Shown here piece by piece: positions 7,913-15,587 of a stretch of DNA of 42,003 nt. This DNA is from Pseudomonas mosselii (GTDB taxonomy: Bacteria; Pseudomonadota; Gammaproteobacteria; Pseudomonadales; Pseudomonadaceae). Position numbers and translations under genes: made by a program. Under the pieces are notes generated by a model. The model had not been told where the DNA came from. It ran no database searches and was given only the letters and a program-made list of their open reading frames with translations. The DNA is taken from the NCBI RefSeq assembly GCF_003205295.1, contig NZ_QJRP01000037.1:1-42003 (forward strand), written 5' to 3'. How positions within the stretch are numbered: the stretch's first letter is position 1; every line of letters starts with the position of its first letter.

Positions 7913-8818
7913 CTATGGCAGTGGATTACCCCCGGTGACGCCGAACACCTCCCCGGTGATGTAGCTCGATTCCTGACTGGCCAGCAGCACGTACAACGGC
8001 GCGCACTCGGCGGGCTGGCCTGGGCGCTTCATCGGCGTGTGCCCGCCGAAATCGGGGATCTTCTCTGGCGGCTGACCGCCACTGGGCTGCAGCACGGTCC
8101 AGATAGGGCCCGGGGCCACCGCGTTGACGCGGATGCCGCGTTCGATCACCTGCTTGGCCAGCGCCTTGGTGAAGGCAACGATGGCCGCCTTGGTGGTGGC
8201 GTAGTCGAGCAGCGTCGCCGATGGCTGGTAGGACTGGATCGAGGCGGTGTTGATGATGGTCGCCCCGGCCGGCATCGGCGGCACGGCAGCCTGGCACAAC
8301 CAGAACAACGCGTAGACGTTGGTCTTGAGGGTGTGATCGAACTGTTCGTGGGTGATCTGGCCAATGTCCTTGCGCGCCACCTGCTTGCCAGCGACATTGA
8401 CCAGGATATCCAGACCGCCGAGCTGTTCGTGGGCCTGGTCCACCAAATGGCTGCAGAAACGCGGGTCCTTGAGGTCGCCGGGAAGCGCCACGGCCTTGCG
8501 GCCTTCGGTCTCGATCAGCTGGACCACTTCACGGGCGTCACGCTCCTCCGAGGGCAAGTAGTTGAGGGCGATGTCGGCGCCCTCGCGGGCGAAGGCGATG
8601 GCCACGGCGCGCCCGATACCCGAATCTGCACCGGTGATCAGGGCGCGACGACCGGCCAGGCGGCCGAAGCCTATATAGGTGGTTTCGCCATGGTCAGGCT
8701 TGGGTTGCATGAGGGCATCCAGGCCAGGAGCGGGTTGGCCCTGGGCCGGGAAAGGCGGATGGGGGTACTGGGTCAGGGGATTTTGCAGGGTGAATTGGTC
8801 CTGGGGCTTGCTGGGCAT
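7913..8818 (-). CDS. SDR family oxidoreductase (YghA-like)
   Basis: 301-residue short-chain dehydrogenase with a proline/glutamine-rich N-terminal extension (about 45 residues) typical of YghA-type 'extended' members. NAD(P) binding: TGADSGIG; structural NVAG; catalytic Tyr and Lys in LDYATTKAA; and the catalytic Ser in the preceding INTASIQSY. The C-terminus GEVFGVTGGNPLP is the usual SDR ending. Start ATG at 8818, chosen because AAGGAG lies 8 nt upstream; an upstream in-frame extension to 8908 has no SD. Substrate unknown; the family is often stress-induced. It trails the carboxylate-amine ligase by 86 nt in the same direction, so it may be cotranscribed with it. Confidence 0.9.
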   Translation of the reverse strand: MPSKPQDQFTLQNPLTQYPHPPFPAQGQPAPGLDALMQPKPDHGETTYIGFGRLAGRRALITGADSGIGRAVAIAFAREGADIALNYLPSEERDAREVVQLIETEGRKAVALPGDLKDPRFCSHLVDQAHEQLGGLDILVNVAGKQVARKDIGQITHEQFDHTLKTNVYALFWLCQAAVPPMPAGATIINTASIQSYQPSATLLDYATTKAAIVAFTKALAKQVIERGIRVNAVAPGPIWTVLQPSGGQPPEKIPDFGGHTPMKRPGQPAECAPLYVLLASQESSYITGEVFGVTGGNPLP

Positions 8819-8904
8819 GGGGTAGGGCTCCTTCTGGTTTGGCTTCGTGCTGCCGAATTGCGGGGCACACAGCTTTCGAGGCAGGCGACCAGCGGAAGGT
8901 TTAC

Positions 8905-10029
8905 TCAATGAGTCCCGAGCACCGACAGTTGGTGGTCCATCACCTGTTTCACCACGTTGCGCATCGCCTGTCGGTCACTCAGGCCTTGTTCACGGGCCAG
9001 CGCATAGGTTTCGCGCTGGTTATCGGCACCGGTGCCGTCGCGCAAGATGCGCCGGGCTTGGATAAAGGCCCGTTCGGCATCAGCGCTGTCGGCCGGACAC
9101 TGCACCTGCAGCTGAGCCAACCACGCCTCGGCGCTCACCGGCTGTTGCTCGTGCACGCCAATGAAGGTGCCCAGGCGCCCCTGACGCAGGGCACGCCAAT
9201 AGTTTTCGTGGGTGAGCCAGCGCATCTCGCGGCTGGTGACGACGTCGTTGCGCCCCAGTGCATGCTCGACAAGATGGCGAAACAACCCGGCGATGGCCAA
9301 GGCATCTTCCAACCGGGGACAACCATCGCAGATACGCAGTTCGACTGTCGGAAACCGCCGCGAGGGTCTGATTGCCCACCAGAAGTCGCCGTCCTCGGCC
9401 AGGCTGCCGGTGCGTTGCAGCAGCGCCCGGTAGCGCTCGTAGGCACCCCAGTCCGGCAGCGGTTCGGGCAGCCCCATGTGTGGCCACTCCCCGCATACCA
9501 CGCGTCGATAGCTCATGTAACCCGTGTCCTGGCCGCCCCAGTACGCAGACGAGGTGCTGAGCGCCAGCATGAGGGGGAGCCAGTACAACACCCGGTTGAT
9601 CACCTGCATCCGATCGACGCCCGCCGGCACGCCGACATGCACGTGCAGGCCGTTCAACAGGCTGCGCCGGGCCACCAACCGGTAGTCGTCGAACAGCTGA
9701 CGGTAGTGCGGGGTATCCCGCGGACGCTGGCGCAGCCATTGGGCACTCGGGTGACTCCCCGCGCCGTAGAGGCCGGCCCCCTCGCCCGCCAGTGCCTGGC
9801 TCAGGCGCTGGCGCTGCTCGATGAAGAAACAACGGGCCTGGTGCAGCGTGTCGAACACCGGTGAGGCTATCTCCACCTGGCTGCGGAACATTTCCTCGGC
9901 GAACCAGGGTCCCAGCGCATCGCGGCAACAGCGCGCCACGGCCGGGGACGGCGCGGCCATGACCCGCCCCGTGGCCAGGTCCACCAGCAGGTATTCTTCC
10001 TCGATGCCGAACGTGCAAGGCTGCGCCAT
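8905..10029 (-). CDS. Carboxylate-amine ligase, GCS2/YbdK family
   Basis: 374 residues, the usual length. It belongs to the glutamate-cysteine ligase type 2 family, ATP-dependent enzymes that form an amide between a carboxylate and an amine. The N-terminal TFGIEEEYLLVD carries the metal/ATP-binding acidic residues; GLHVHVGVP and RFPTVELRICDGCP, further on, are typical active-site segments. Family members (E. coli YbdK, EgtA, plant-type GCL) act on Glu or related acids, but the substrate here is not known. It starts 7 nt after the methyltransferase stop, in one operon with the haem-oxygenase-like enzyme, so it probably joins building blocks in the same pathway. Confidence 0.9.
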   Translation of the reverse strand: MAQPCTFGIEEEYLLVDLATGRVMAAPSPAVARCCRDALGPWFAEEMFRSQVEIASPVFDTLHQARCFFIEQRQRLSQALAGEGAGLYGAGSHPSAQWLRQRPRDTPHYRQLFDDYRLVARRSLLNGLHVHVGVPAGVDRMQVINRVLYWLPLMLALSTSSAYWGGQDTGYMSYRRVVCGEWPHMGLPEPLPDWGAYERYRALLQRTGSLAEDGDFWWAIRPSRRFPTVELRICDGCPRLEDALAIAGLFRHLVEHALGRNDVVTSREMRWLTHENYWRALRQGRLGTFIGVHEQQPVSAEAWLAQLQVQCPADSADAERAFIQARRILRDGTGADNQRETYALAREQGLSDRQAMRNVVKQVMDHQLSVLGTH

Positions 10030-10036
10030 GGCGCCA

Positions 10037-10990
10037 TCAGCCCAGGCGGGTGACGGTCAGGGCCACGGCGGCAATGCGCTCGACCTGCTCGTAGCCTGGC
10101 TCGAGCAACTGCTCGCCGAACACGTCCGGGTCCAGCTCCCGGTACGACCAGCCGAATGCAGGCCCGGCCAGGCGCAGGCGAACGGCTTCAAGCAGCGCGT
10201 CGCGCCCCTCGACGATTGCGACTCCGGTATACAGCAGCAACGTGCCGCCGACCGACAGCCGCTCACGGGCTTGCTCGACGATGCGCAGGGACAGTTCGGC
10301 GCCCAGCGCGCCACCGCCGTGGCGGTAGGCGCGCTGGGCGGCGTCGAGCATGTAGGGCGGGTTGGCGACGATCAGGTCGAACGTGCCGACGATACCGTTG
10401 AGCAGGTCACTGGGCTGCACCGATACATTGGCCACGCCGGCCAGTGCCGCATTGACGGAGGTATGGCGCAAGGCCATGGGGTTGATGTCCACCGCGCTGA
10501 CCTGCGCATGCTGGGCGGCTTGGGCGATCAGCAACGCGCCGACGCCACTGCCGCAGCCGATGTCGACGGCATGCTGCACGCGCTGGGGACTGTGCCGCAG
10601 GTGATCCTGGATCACCTGGGCGAACCGATAGCTGTCCGGGCCGAAGAACACCGCATCGCGGCTGTCGGTCGGCCAGGCGGAGTGCACCAGCAGCAGGTCG
10701 TCCAGGCTTGACCAGCGCACCCTGCAGCGCCACAGCGCCCCCTGTGGTTCGAGCACGCCGGCGATACGCAGGTGTTCCAGTTCATCGGCGCTGAGCAGCG
10801 ACGCGGCGAACGGTCGGCTCCAGCCAAACACATCGCGCAGGGTGCGAGCCTGGCGCGCTTCGGCGCGGGCATTGACCCTTTTCTGGGTCGCCGGGGTTAC
10901 GCAGGTGAAGCGGTAGCCGTCGGCACGCAGGCGTCGCCCCAGCTGCAGCAAAGCCTCGTCGGCATGGATCTGGTCCTGGTCGAGCAGCAT
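10037..10990 (-). CDS. Class I SAM-dependent methyltransferase (NPPY type)
   Basis: 317 residues: an N-terminal region of about 130 residues without a clear family, then a Rossmann methyltransferase domain. SAM motif VDIGCGSGVGALL near residue 143-155, acidic loop SAVDINPMAL, and the catalytic NPPY tetrad in LIVANPPYML near residue 211-217. NPPY is found in enzymes that methylate planar amide or amine nitrogens (PrmC, RsmC/TrmN6). Start ATG overlaps the previous stop (TGATG) with GGAGGG upstream. A conserved rRNA or protein target is possible, but the position between a diiron oxygenase-like enzyme and an amide ligase suggests N-methylation of a small molecule. That last point is inference. 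Confidence 0.85.
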   Translation of the reverse strand: MLLDQDQIHADEALLQLGRRLRADGYRFTCVTPATQKRVNARAEARQARTLRDVFGWSRPFAASLLSADELEHLRIAGVLEPQGALWRCRVRWSSLDDLLLVHSAWPTDSRDAVFFGPDSYRFAQVIQDHLRHSPQRVQHAVDIGCGSGVGALLIAQAAQHAQVSAVDINPMALRHTSVNAALAGVANVSVQPSDLLNGIVGTFDLIVANPPYMLDAAQRAYRHGGGALGAELSLRIVEQARERLSVGGTLLLYTGVAIVEGRDALLEAVRLRLAGPAFGWSYRELDPDVFGEQLLEPGYEQVERIAAVALTVTRLG

Positions 10991-11331
10991 CAGTTCGGCC
11001 CTCCATGCATCAAACCGGTGGCCTGGATGAACGCGCGGGTGGCGCGCAGGCCCTGGGGCGTCGAATGGCGATTGCCGGCCATCGCTTCGATCAACGCAGC
11101 CATGTCCGCAGCCTGGGCTTCGCAGGGTGCCTCATCCTCCAGTTGCAAGGCGCACTCCCACTGCCCCGGCGCCACTCGACGCACACCGGCACCCTGCCAG
11201 GTGCCGGCGATCCAGTCGTGCCAGAGCTGCTTTTCATAGGCATCGAACACACCAAACATCGCCGCCACCGGGCCATCGATCAGCGACCAGAATCGACTCT
11301 GCCGGGGATCGCTGTCGCGCGTGATCCACCC
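10990..11331 (-). pseudogene. C-terminal part of the haem-oxygenase-like enzyme, separated by an in-frame TAG
   Basis: Directly after the amber codon at 11332-11334 the same frame stays open for 113 codons and reads GWITRDSDPRQSRFWSLIDG, then VAAMFGVFDAYEKQLWHDWI and on to GLMHGGPN. This has normal protein composition and looks like the natural tail of the enzyme upstream (a 'xGWIxRDxDPxxSRFWxLIxG' stretch follows the NQWL segment). A GTG at 11268 could start a 92-residue protein but has no good SD. Its TGA overlaps the methyltransferase ATG, exactly as an intact gene would. I read it as the disconnected C-terminus of one 442-residue protein. Confidence 0.75.
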
Positions 11332-12318
11332 CTAGTCTTGCAGTGCATCCAGGAACCCGGGCATCGCACCGGGCTCGGCGAGCCACTGGTTGATGGTGCG
11401 TCCCTGCAGGCGACAACGGTCCGAATGCATGCACAGCCCATAGTGACGCTTGCGTTCCAGCATGCCGAGCAACTCGGCCTGCAGGTCGAACGAAGCGATC
11501 AACGACGGCGTGTCGACGCCCAGGTCATTGAGTCGGTAGCCGTGCCTGACGCGTTCATAGAACGCCGGCCCCTGGTCCCGGGCCAGGTCGGTGAAGCTTT
11601 CCAGGGAGCGCCGCGCATGACCGCTGGCGGCGTTGTCGATGGTCACATGCAACTGGAAGTAATGGGCATCGATGCCCAGCTCGGCCAGCTCATGGGTGGT
11701 GATCAGCAGGTGCAGGGGGGGCTGCTCGTAACCCAGGTTGTAACCGATCACTTCCGGCAGGAAACGCTCGCAGTGCTGTCCCAAGGCCAGTTGCAGCGCG
11801 CCTTGCAGGTATCGCGCGCAAGGTAGCGGTGCGCCGTGCAGGCAGCCGAGACGACTGAGCAACCGCTGATAGATCAACACATGGTTGCAACGCGGGTCGC
11901 CATCACCCAGTTCTTCGAGAAATGTGCGGATCAGCCCGTGAAAACGCGGGTCGCGCCAATGCCACAGGGTGCCGTGCAGCCATGCGCCGTCGACCGCCTT
12001 GGTTGGCGCCACCTGCTGCAGGAACCACAAGGCATGCGCCCGATTGTCGAAATAGCGGCGCGGGGCCCCCTGACGCCGTTGTGCAAGATAGGCCACGTGT
12101 TCCCTGGCGACCAGTTGCGCATGGGTTGCGGCCCATTCCGGCAACCGCCCGGGATCATCCGGCAGATCGTCCGCAAGCGTGCGCACGTGGCCCAGTTGCG
12201 CCTGCAGCCAGGCCTCGGTCGCCGTGGGGTCACGGCCCTCAAGCAGGACCCGGTAACGATGTTCCAGTCCATCGGTCGCCTTGTCGGTCGCCGTACCACC
12301 CGCTGTCATCGCCACCAT
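11332..12318 (-). CDS. Iron-containing redox enzyme, haem-oxygenase-like diiron family (truncated by TAG)
   Basis: 328 residues before the stop. The all-helical family (CADD, UndA, SznF relatives) uses a non-haem diiron centre to oxidise small molecules, often amino acids or amines. Candidate iron ligands are E136 and H146 in FLEELGDGDPRCNHVLIY, and E210, H224, D228 and H234 in THELAELG...FQLHVTIDNAASGH. All core ligands lie before the stop, so the fragment might still fold. The frame continues past the TAG for 113 codons (see 10990-11331). Start ATG has GAGGT at 6 nt. It is the second gene of a run: lipoprotein, this enzyme, methyltransferase, amide ligase. Confidence 0.8.
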   Translation of the reverse strand: MVAMTAGGTATDKATDGLEHRYRVLLEGRDPTATEAWLQAQLGHVRTLADDLPDDPGRLPEWAATHAQLVAREHVAYLAQRRQGAPRRYFDNRAHALWFLQQVAPTKAVDGAWLHGTLWHWRDPRFHGLIRTFLEELGDGDPRCNHVLIYQRLLSRLGCLHGAPLPCARYLQGALQLALGQHCERFLPEVIGYNLGYEQPPLHLLITTHELAELGIDAHYFQLHVTIDNAASGHARRSLESFTDLARDQGPAFYERVRHGYRLNDLGVDTPSLIASFDLQAELLGMLERKRHYGLCMHSDRCRLQGRTINQWLAEPGAMPGFLDALQD

Positions 12319-12331
12319 GCCGGTACCTCGC

Positions 12332-12511
12332 TCATTGATTCTGCGGTCTGCTCTGAGGGGATGGGTTGGTCGTGGATGTCTCGGGCTGCTGCATCTGCAG
12401 CGAGGGCTTGCTCGGATCGGCGTCCTTGGCCGGGTGGTCGTTGTCGCGGTCGAAACAACCGCCCAGCAGGCACAGGCTGCCGATCAAGCAGATCAAAGGT
12501 GCAAAGCGCAT
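12332..12511 (-). CDS. Small lipoprotein of unknown function
   Basis: 59 residues: a short signal peptide MRFAPLICLIGSLCLLGGC with lipobox LGGC, followed by a hydrophilic Asp/Ser/Pro/Gln-rich tail with no recognisable domain. Asp at +3 and not at +2 of the mature protein (C-F-D) suggests outer-membrane sorting. Start ATG at 12511 is supported by GGAGG, 5-6 nt upstream. It lies 13 nt before the haem-oxygenase-like gene and is probably its leader cistron. Confidence 0.75.
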   Translation of the reverse strand: MRFAPLICLIGSLCLLGGCFDRDNDHPAKDADPSKPSLQMQQPETSTTNPSPQSRPQNQ

Positions 12512-12572
12512 GGGATGCCTCCTGGGTGGGCCAGGCGCGGTGTCAGGCGAACCCGGCACCGCGTGCCCTCAC

Positions 12573-12764
12573 TTACGAGCGTCCGCCCTTGCGGCCGGAC
12601 TCGCTTTGACGCTGATCGCCACCACTGCTCTGACCGCCCTTGCGGCCGGCTTCGGATGCCTTCTCGCGGTCATTGGCGAAGTTGCCCGGGTTCTTCGATC
12701 CACCCTGGCTGCCGGTCTTGTTGCTGTCCTGGCGACCGGTCATGTTGCTGTCTTTGTTGGCCAT
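12573..12764 (-). CDS. KGG-repeat stress-induced protein (YciG/Con-10-like)
   Basis: 63-residue, Gly/Ser/Gln/Lys-rich, intrinsically disordered protein. It holds two KGG motif units, EAGRKGGQSS and ESGRKGGRS, preceded by GNFANDREKA; this is the layout of the general stress protein family related to E. coli YciG and Neurospora Con-10. Such proteins accumulate in stationary phase or desiccation. GAGG about 10 nt before the ATG. Its presence supports the view that the minus-strand group behind it is stress regulated. Confidence 0.88.
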   Translation of the reverse strand: MANKDSNMTGRQDSNKTGSQGGSKNPGNFANDREKASEAGRKGGQSSGGDQRQSESGRKGGRS

Positions 12765-12925
12765 GGTTGCAAAACCTCATGTGGCTGTGGGATGCACGGC
12801 TGCATGCCGTACATGGTTGGGAGTACGGCGATAAGGAGGGATTCGGATTATTCCGGGGTGATCGGACCGGTGGCGCTAAACATGCCGATGCCCTGTATCT
12901 GGGACGCAAGGGGATGCAGGCATGG

Positions 12926-12953
12926 TTGACCCCTTCACGCACTCTGGCATAAT
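12926..12953 (+). promoter_or_regulatory. Sigma-70-type promoter of the MFS/TetR operon
   Basis: TTGACC at 12926-12931 and CATAAT at 12948-12953 with a 16-nt spacer. The expected start point falls at about 12960, on the left edge of the palindromic operator. Confidence 0.6.
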
Positions 12954-12959
12954 TTGCAC

Positions 12960-12979
12960 AACCTACCGGTCGGTAGGTT
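12960..12979. promoter_or_regulatory. Palindromic operator for the TetR regulator
   Basis: AACCTACCG-GT-CGGTAGGTT, perfect 9-bp arms around a 2-bp centre. It sits at the predicted transcription start, 25 nt before the MFS gene. The size and ACCGGTCGGT-type core fit TetR-family sites, and the regulator is the last gene of the same operon, so autorepression with induction by a pump substrate is the natural reading. Confidence 0.8.
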
Positions 12980-13004
12980 TATTTTGCCAACGGATTTTCC
13001 AGTC

Positions 13005-14216
13005 ATGCCTGCTTCCAACCTGCGCTTCGCCGCCTCCCTCGCCCTGATCGGCGCCCTCGGCCCTTCGGCCATCGACATGTACCTGGCCAGCCTGCCGGAA
13101 ATGGCCCGTGACTTCGCCACCGGCTATACCCAGGTGCAGCTGACCCTGACCGTCTTCCTGCTGGCGATGGGCGCTGGCCAACTGTTGTTCGGCCCCGTGG
13201 TGGACGCATTGGGGCGTCGTCGTCCGCTGCTCGCAGGCCTGGTGGTGTTCAGCCTTGCTTCCCTCGGCGCCGCCGCCGCCCCTTCGCTGGACACGTTGCT
13301 GCTGGCACGCCTGGTCCAGGGCCTGGCCAGCGCGCTGACGCTGGTGGTGATCATGAGCATGGTCCGCGACAGCGCCGACGGCGCGCGGGCGGCGCAGATC
13401 TTCGCCCTGCTGATGACCATCGAAGGCCTGGCGCCGATCCTCGCCCCGGCGCTGGGCGGGGTGATCGACGCGGCCTATGGCTGGCGGGCGATCATGCTGG
13501 TGCTGGCCGGGTTGGGGCTGCTGACCCTGGTCAACTCGATGCTGACGCTCGGCGAAACCTTGCCGATGGGGCAGCGGGTACGCCTGGCGCCGACCAGCGC
13601 ATGGCGCACCTATGCACGCATCGCCGCCGACGGCGCCTTCCTGCGCCCGGCCCTGGCGTTGTCGGCGGTGTTCTTCTTCCTGTTTGCTTACATCGCCGGT
13701 TCCGCCTACGTGTACCAGCAGCATTTCGGCCTTTCCAGCGCCCACTTTGGCCTGCTGTTCGGGGCCTGCGGCGTGGCCATCCTGCTCGGCGCGGCGCTGT
13801 CCGGCTACTGGGTGACACGCCACGGCGTGGCCCGCGTGGCCTGGTGGGGCGCGCTGTGCATGGGCGGCGGTGCGCTGCTGACGGTACTTGCCGGGCTGAC
13901 TGGCGCGGGCCTGGCGCTGCTGTTGGCGGGCGTGGTACTGGCGCTGTTCGGCTTAGGCATTTGCGAGGCCACCTTGATGGCCCTGGCGATGTCGTCGCAA
14001 CAACGTGACGTCGGCTCCACCGCAGCCCTGCTCGGCGCTCTGCAACTGGTGATCTCGTCCAGTGCCACACCGTTGGCCGGGCACCTGGCAACAGTGGGGC
14101 CGCTGGCCTGGGCCTGGTTGCTGGCGGCCGCAGCGCTGGTCATCGTCGGTTTGACCCGCGCCGCCGTGACAAAGACAATCAGCGCCTCGCCCTACCCTAG
14201 CGTGAACCCGGAGTGA
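13005..14216 (+). CDS. MFS transporter, Bcr/CflA drug-efflux family
   Basis: 403 residues with about 12 hydrophobic segments; inner-membrane proton-coupled exporter. The N-terminus reads ALIGALGPSAIDMYLASLPEM, a typical Bcr/CflA start with the conserved DMYLPxxP-like motif, and the loop 2-3 motif is GPVVDALGRRRPLLAG. ATG at 13005 is the first Met after the operator; the SD is weak. Its stop overlaps the GTG start of the TetR gene. Substrate unknown; efflux of a toxic organic compound sensed by the TetR protein is the likely role. Confidence 0.88.
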   Translation: MPASNLRFAASLALIGALGPSAIDMYLASLPEMARDFATGYTQVQLTLTVFLLAMGAGQLLFGPVVDALGRRRPLLAGLVVFSLASLGAAAAPSLDTLLLARLVQGLASALTLVVIMSMVRDSADGARAAQIFALLMTIEGLAPILAPALGGVIDAAYGWRAIMLVLAGLGLLTLVNSMLTLGETLPMGQRVRLAPTSAWRTYARIAADGAFLRPALALSAVFFFLFAYIAGSAYVYQQHFGLSSAHFGLLFGACGVAILLGAALSGYWVTRHGVARVAWWGALCMGGGALLTVLAGLTGAGLALLLAGVVLALFGLGICEATLMALAMSSQQRDVGSTAALLGALQLVISSSATPLAGHLATVGPLAWAWLLAAAALVIVGLTRAAVTKTISASPYPSVNPE

Positions 14217-14818
14217 CCGCCTTGAAAGCCCTGACCCCTTCCGCAGCACGCATCTGCGACCATGCCGTCGAGCATTTCGCCGAACATGGCTACGACGGCT
14301 CATCGCTGAACGAGATCGCCGTCCTGGCGGGCATGCGCAAGGCATCGCTGTACGCCCACTTCGCCAACAAGGACGCGCTGTTCGTGCGCGCCTTCGAGCG
14401 AGCGCTGGCGGACGAAACCGCCTACGTCGAGGCCGGTTTCGGCCACGAGGCGGCAGGCCGCGAGGCGCCGGGGCACTGGCACCCGCTGCACCTGGCAGAG
14501 CGCTATGCGGCCTCGGCCAACCTGCGCTTCGTGCTGCGCACGGCGTTCCTGCCGCCGGCGCCGATCCGCTCGGTCGTCACCAGCGGCTTCGAAGCCTACC
14601 TGGAGCAGATCCGCCTGGGCTTCTGCCAGGCCCTGCGCGAGCGCCATGCCTGGGCCCGCAGCGATGGCAACAAGCTGGAGCTGTATGGCGACGCGTACCT
14701 GGGGATCATCGACAGCCTGCATGTGGAGCTGCTGTATGCGAACCCGGCGGTGTATGCGCGGCGGGCGGCTTCGTTGCTGAAGATTCTCGATGATTCGTTA
14801 CAGTTGGCCGGTCAGTAA
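14213..14818 (+). CDS. TetR/AcrR family transcriptional regulator
   Basis: 201 residues. N-terminal helix-turn-helix: AARICDHAVEHFAEHGYDGS, then LNEIAVLAGMRKASLYAHFANKDALF, the standard TetR signature. The ligand-binding C-terminal region is variable. Translational coupling: GTG at 14213 overlaps the MFS TGA. A TTG at 14222 has the better SD (GGAG, 8 nt) and is an alternative start. Predicted to repress its own operon through 12960-12979. Confidence 0.9.
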   Translation: MTALKALTPSAARICDHAVEHFAEHGYDGSSLNEIAVLAGMRKASLYAHFANKDALFVRAFERALADETAYVEAGFGHEAAGREAPGHWHPLHLAERYAASANLRFVLRTAFLPPAPIRSVVTSGFEAYLEQIRLGFCQALRERHAWARSDGNKLELYGDAYLGIIDSLHVELLYANPAVYARRAASLLKILDDSLQLAGQ

Positions 14819-14844
14819 AGGCCGCAAGCATTAACGCACGCCCC

Positions 14845-14946
14845 TGTGGGAGCGGCCTTGTGTCGCGAAAGGGGCGCGTAGCGGCCCCAAGATTTCAGCG
14901 TTGACGCATCAATCGATGGGGCTGCTACGCAGCCCTTTCGCGACAG
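14845..14946. repeat. REP-like inverted pair, 'GGGAGCGGCCTTGTGTCGCGAAAGG' class, right copy truncated
   Basis: A left unit (14845-14887) begins TGTGGGAGCGGCCTTGTGTC and continues GCGAAAGGGG. The inverted mate at 14917-14946 is recognisable (GGGGCTGC..GCAGCCCTTTCGCGACA) but stops before its own 'GGCCGCTCCCACA' end. It lies between the convergent tetR-like and hpaR genes, where it could act as a bidirectional terminator. The same class occurs complete at 25443 and 27561. Confidence 0.8.
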
Positions 14947-14994
14947 CGCAGCCCCAAAAGGCTGGGCGATCTCCAACAGGGATTGCGCACGGTA

Positions 14995-15417
14995 TCAGGG
15001 CCTGACTTTCTTCAGCTCATTCAGTAGCCCCATCAACTGCTCCAGCTTGTCCTCGCCGAACTGGCGCTGGATCTCCTGGTAATTGCGCTCCATCTCCTCG
15101 CTCATGGCCAGGAACGCCTGCTGCCCGCGCACGGTCAAGCTGATGAAGATCCGCCGCTGGTCCTCCGGCGACTTGCGCCTGCCCACCAGGCCGTCGCGCT
15201 CCAGGCGCTTGAGCACGCCGCTCATGCTCGGTTTGAGGATACAGGCCTGGTCCGCCAACTGGTGGCTTTCCAGTTCGCCCTGCTGGCGCAGGATGCGGAT
15301 CACCCGCCACTGCTGCTCGGTCAGGTCATGGGCATTGAGGGCCGGGCGGAAGAACGCCATGGTCGCTTCGCGGGCCTGCAACAGGGTCAACGTCAGGGAA
15401 GGTCTAGGATTGGTCAT
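14995..15417 (-). CDS. hpaR: HpaR, MarR-family repressor of homoprotocatechuate degradation
   Basis: 140 residues; winged-helix MarR protein closely following E. coli HpaR: LTLLQAREATMAFFRPALNA, then LTEQQWRVIRIL, and ACILKPSMSGVLKRLERDGL as the recognition region, wing DQRRIFISLT. It represses the hpa meta-cleavage operon and is relieved by homoprotocatechuate or related acids in characterised systems. Two adjoining palindromes upstream (15436-15471) are probably its own operator. No strong SD precedes the ATG at 15417. It is transcribed in the same direction as hpaA, 170 nt downstream of it. Confidence 0.92.
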   Translation of the reverse strand: MTNPRPSLTLTLLQAREATMAFFRPALNAHDLTEQQWRVIRILRQQGELESHQLADQACILKPSMSGVLKRLERDGLVGRRKSPEDQRRIFISLTVRGQQAFLAMSEEMERNYQEIQRQFGEDKLEQLMGLLNELKKVRP

Positions 15418-15435
15418 CAGGATAAACGACTGGTT

Positions 15436-15471
15436 TTATTAAGATATTAATAAAGTGAAAACCATTTTCAC
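15436..15471. promoter_or_regulatory. Two adjoining palindromes in the hpaR promoter region
   Basis: TTATTA-agatat-TAATAA (15436-15453) and GTGAAAA-cca-TTTTCAC (15455-15471), both perfect, lie 19-54 nt before the hpaR start in AT-rich DNA that contrasts with the GC-rich surroundings. The position fits autoregulation by HpaR. Which palindrome, if either, binds HpaR cannot be told from sequence. Confidence 0.6.
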
Positions 15472-15587
15472 CGGTGCTGTCCAGCCCCTGTGAAAAGTAC
15501 CAGCGCTCCTGGCAAACGGCCATTCTCCAGACGCCCACCTCGTTGCACGATCGGCGCAAGCCTGCCCCCGGAGCCGATCGCCCCATG

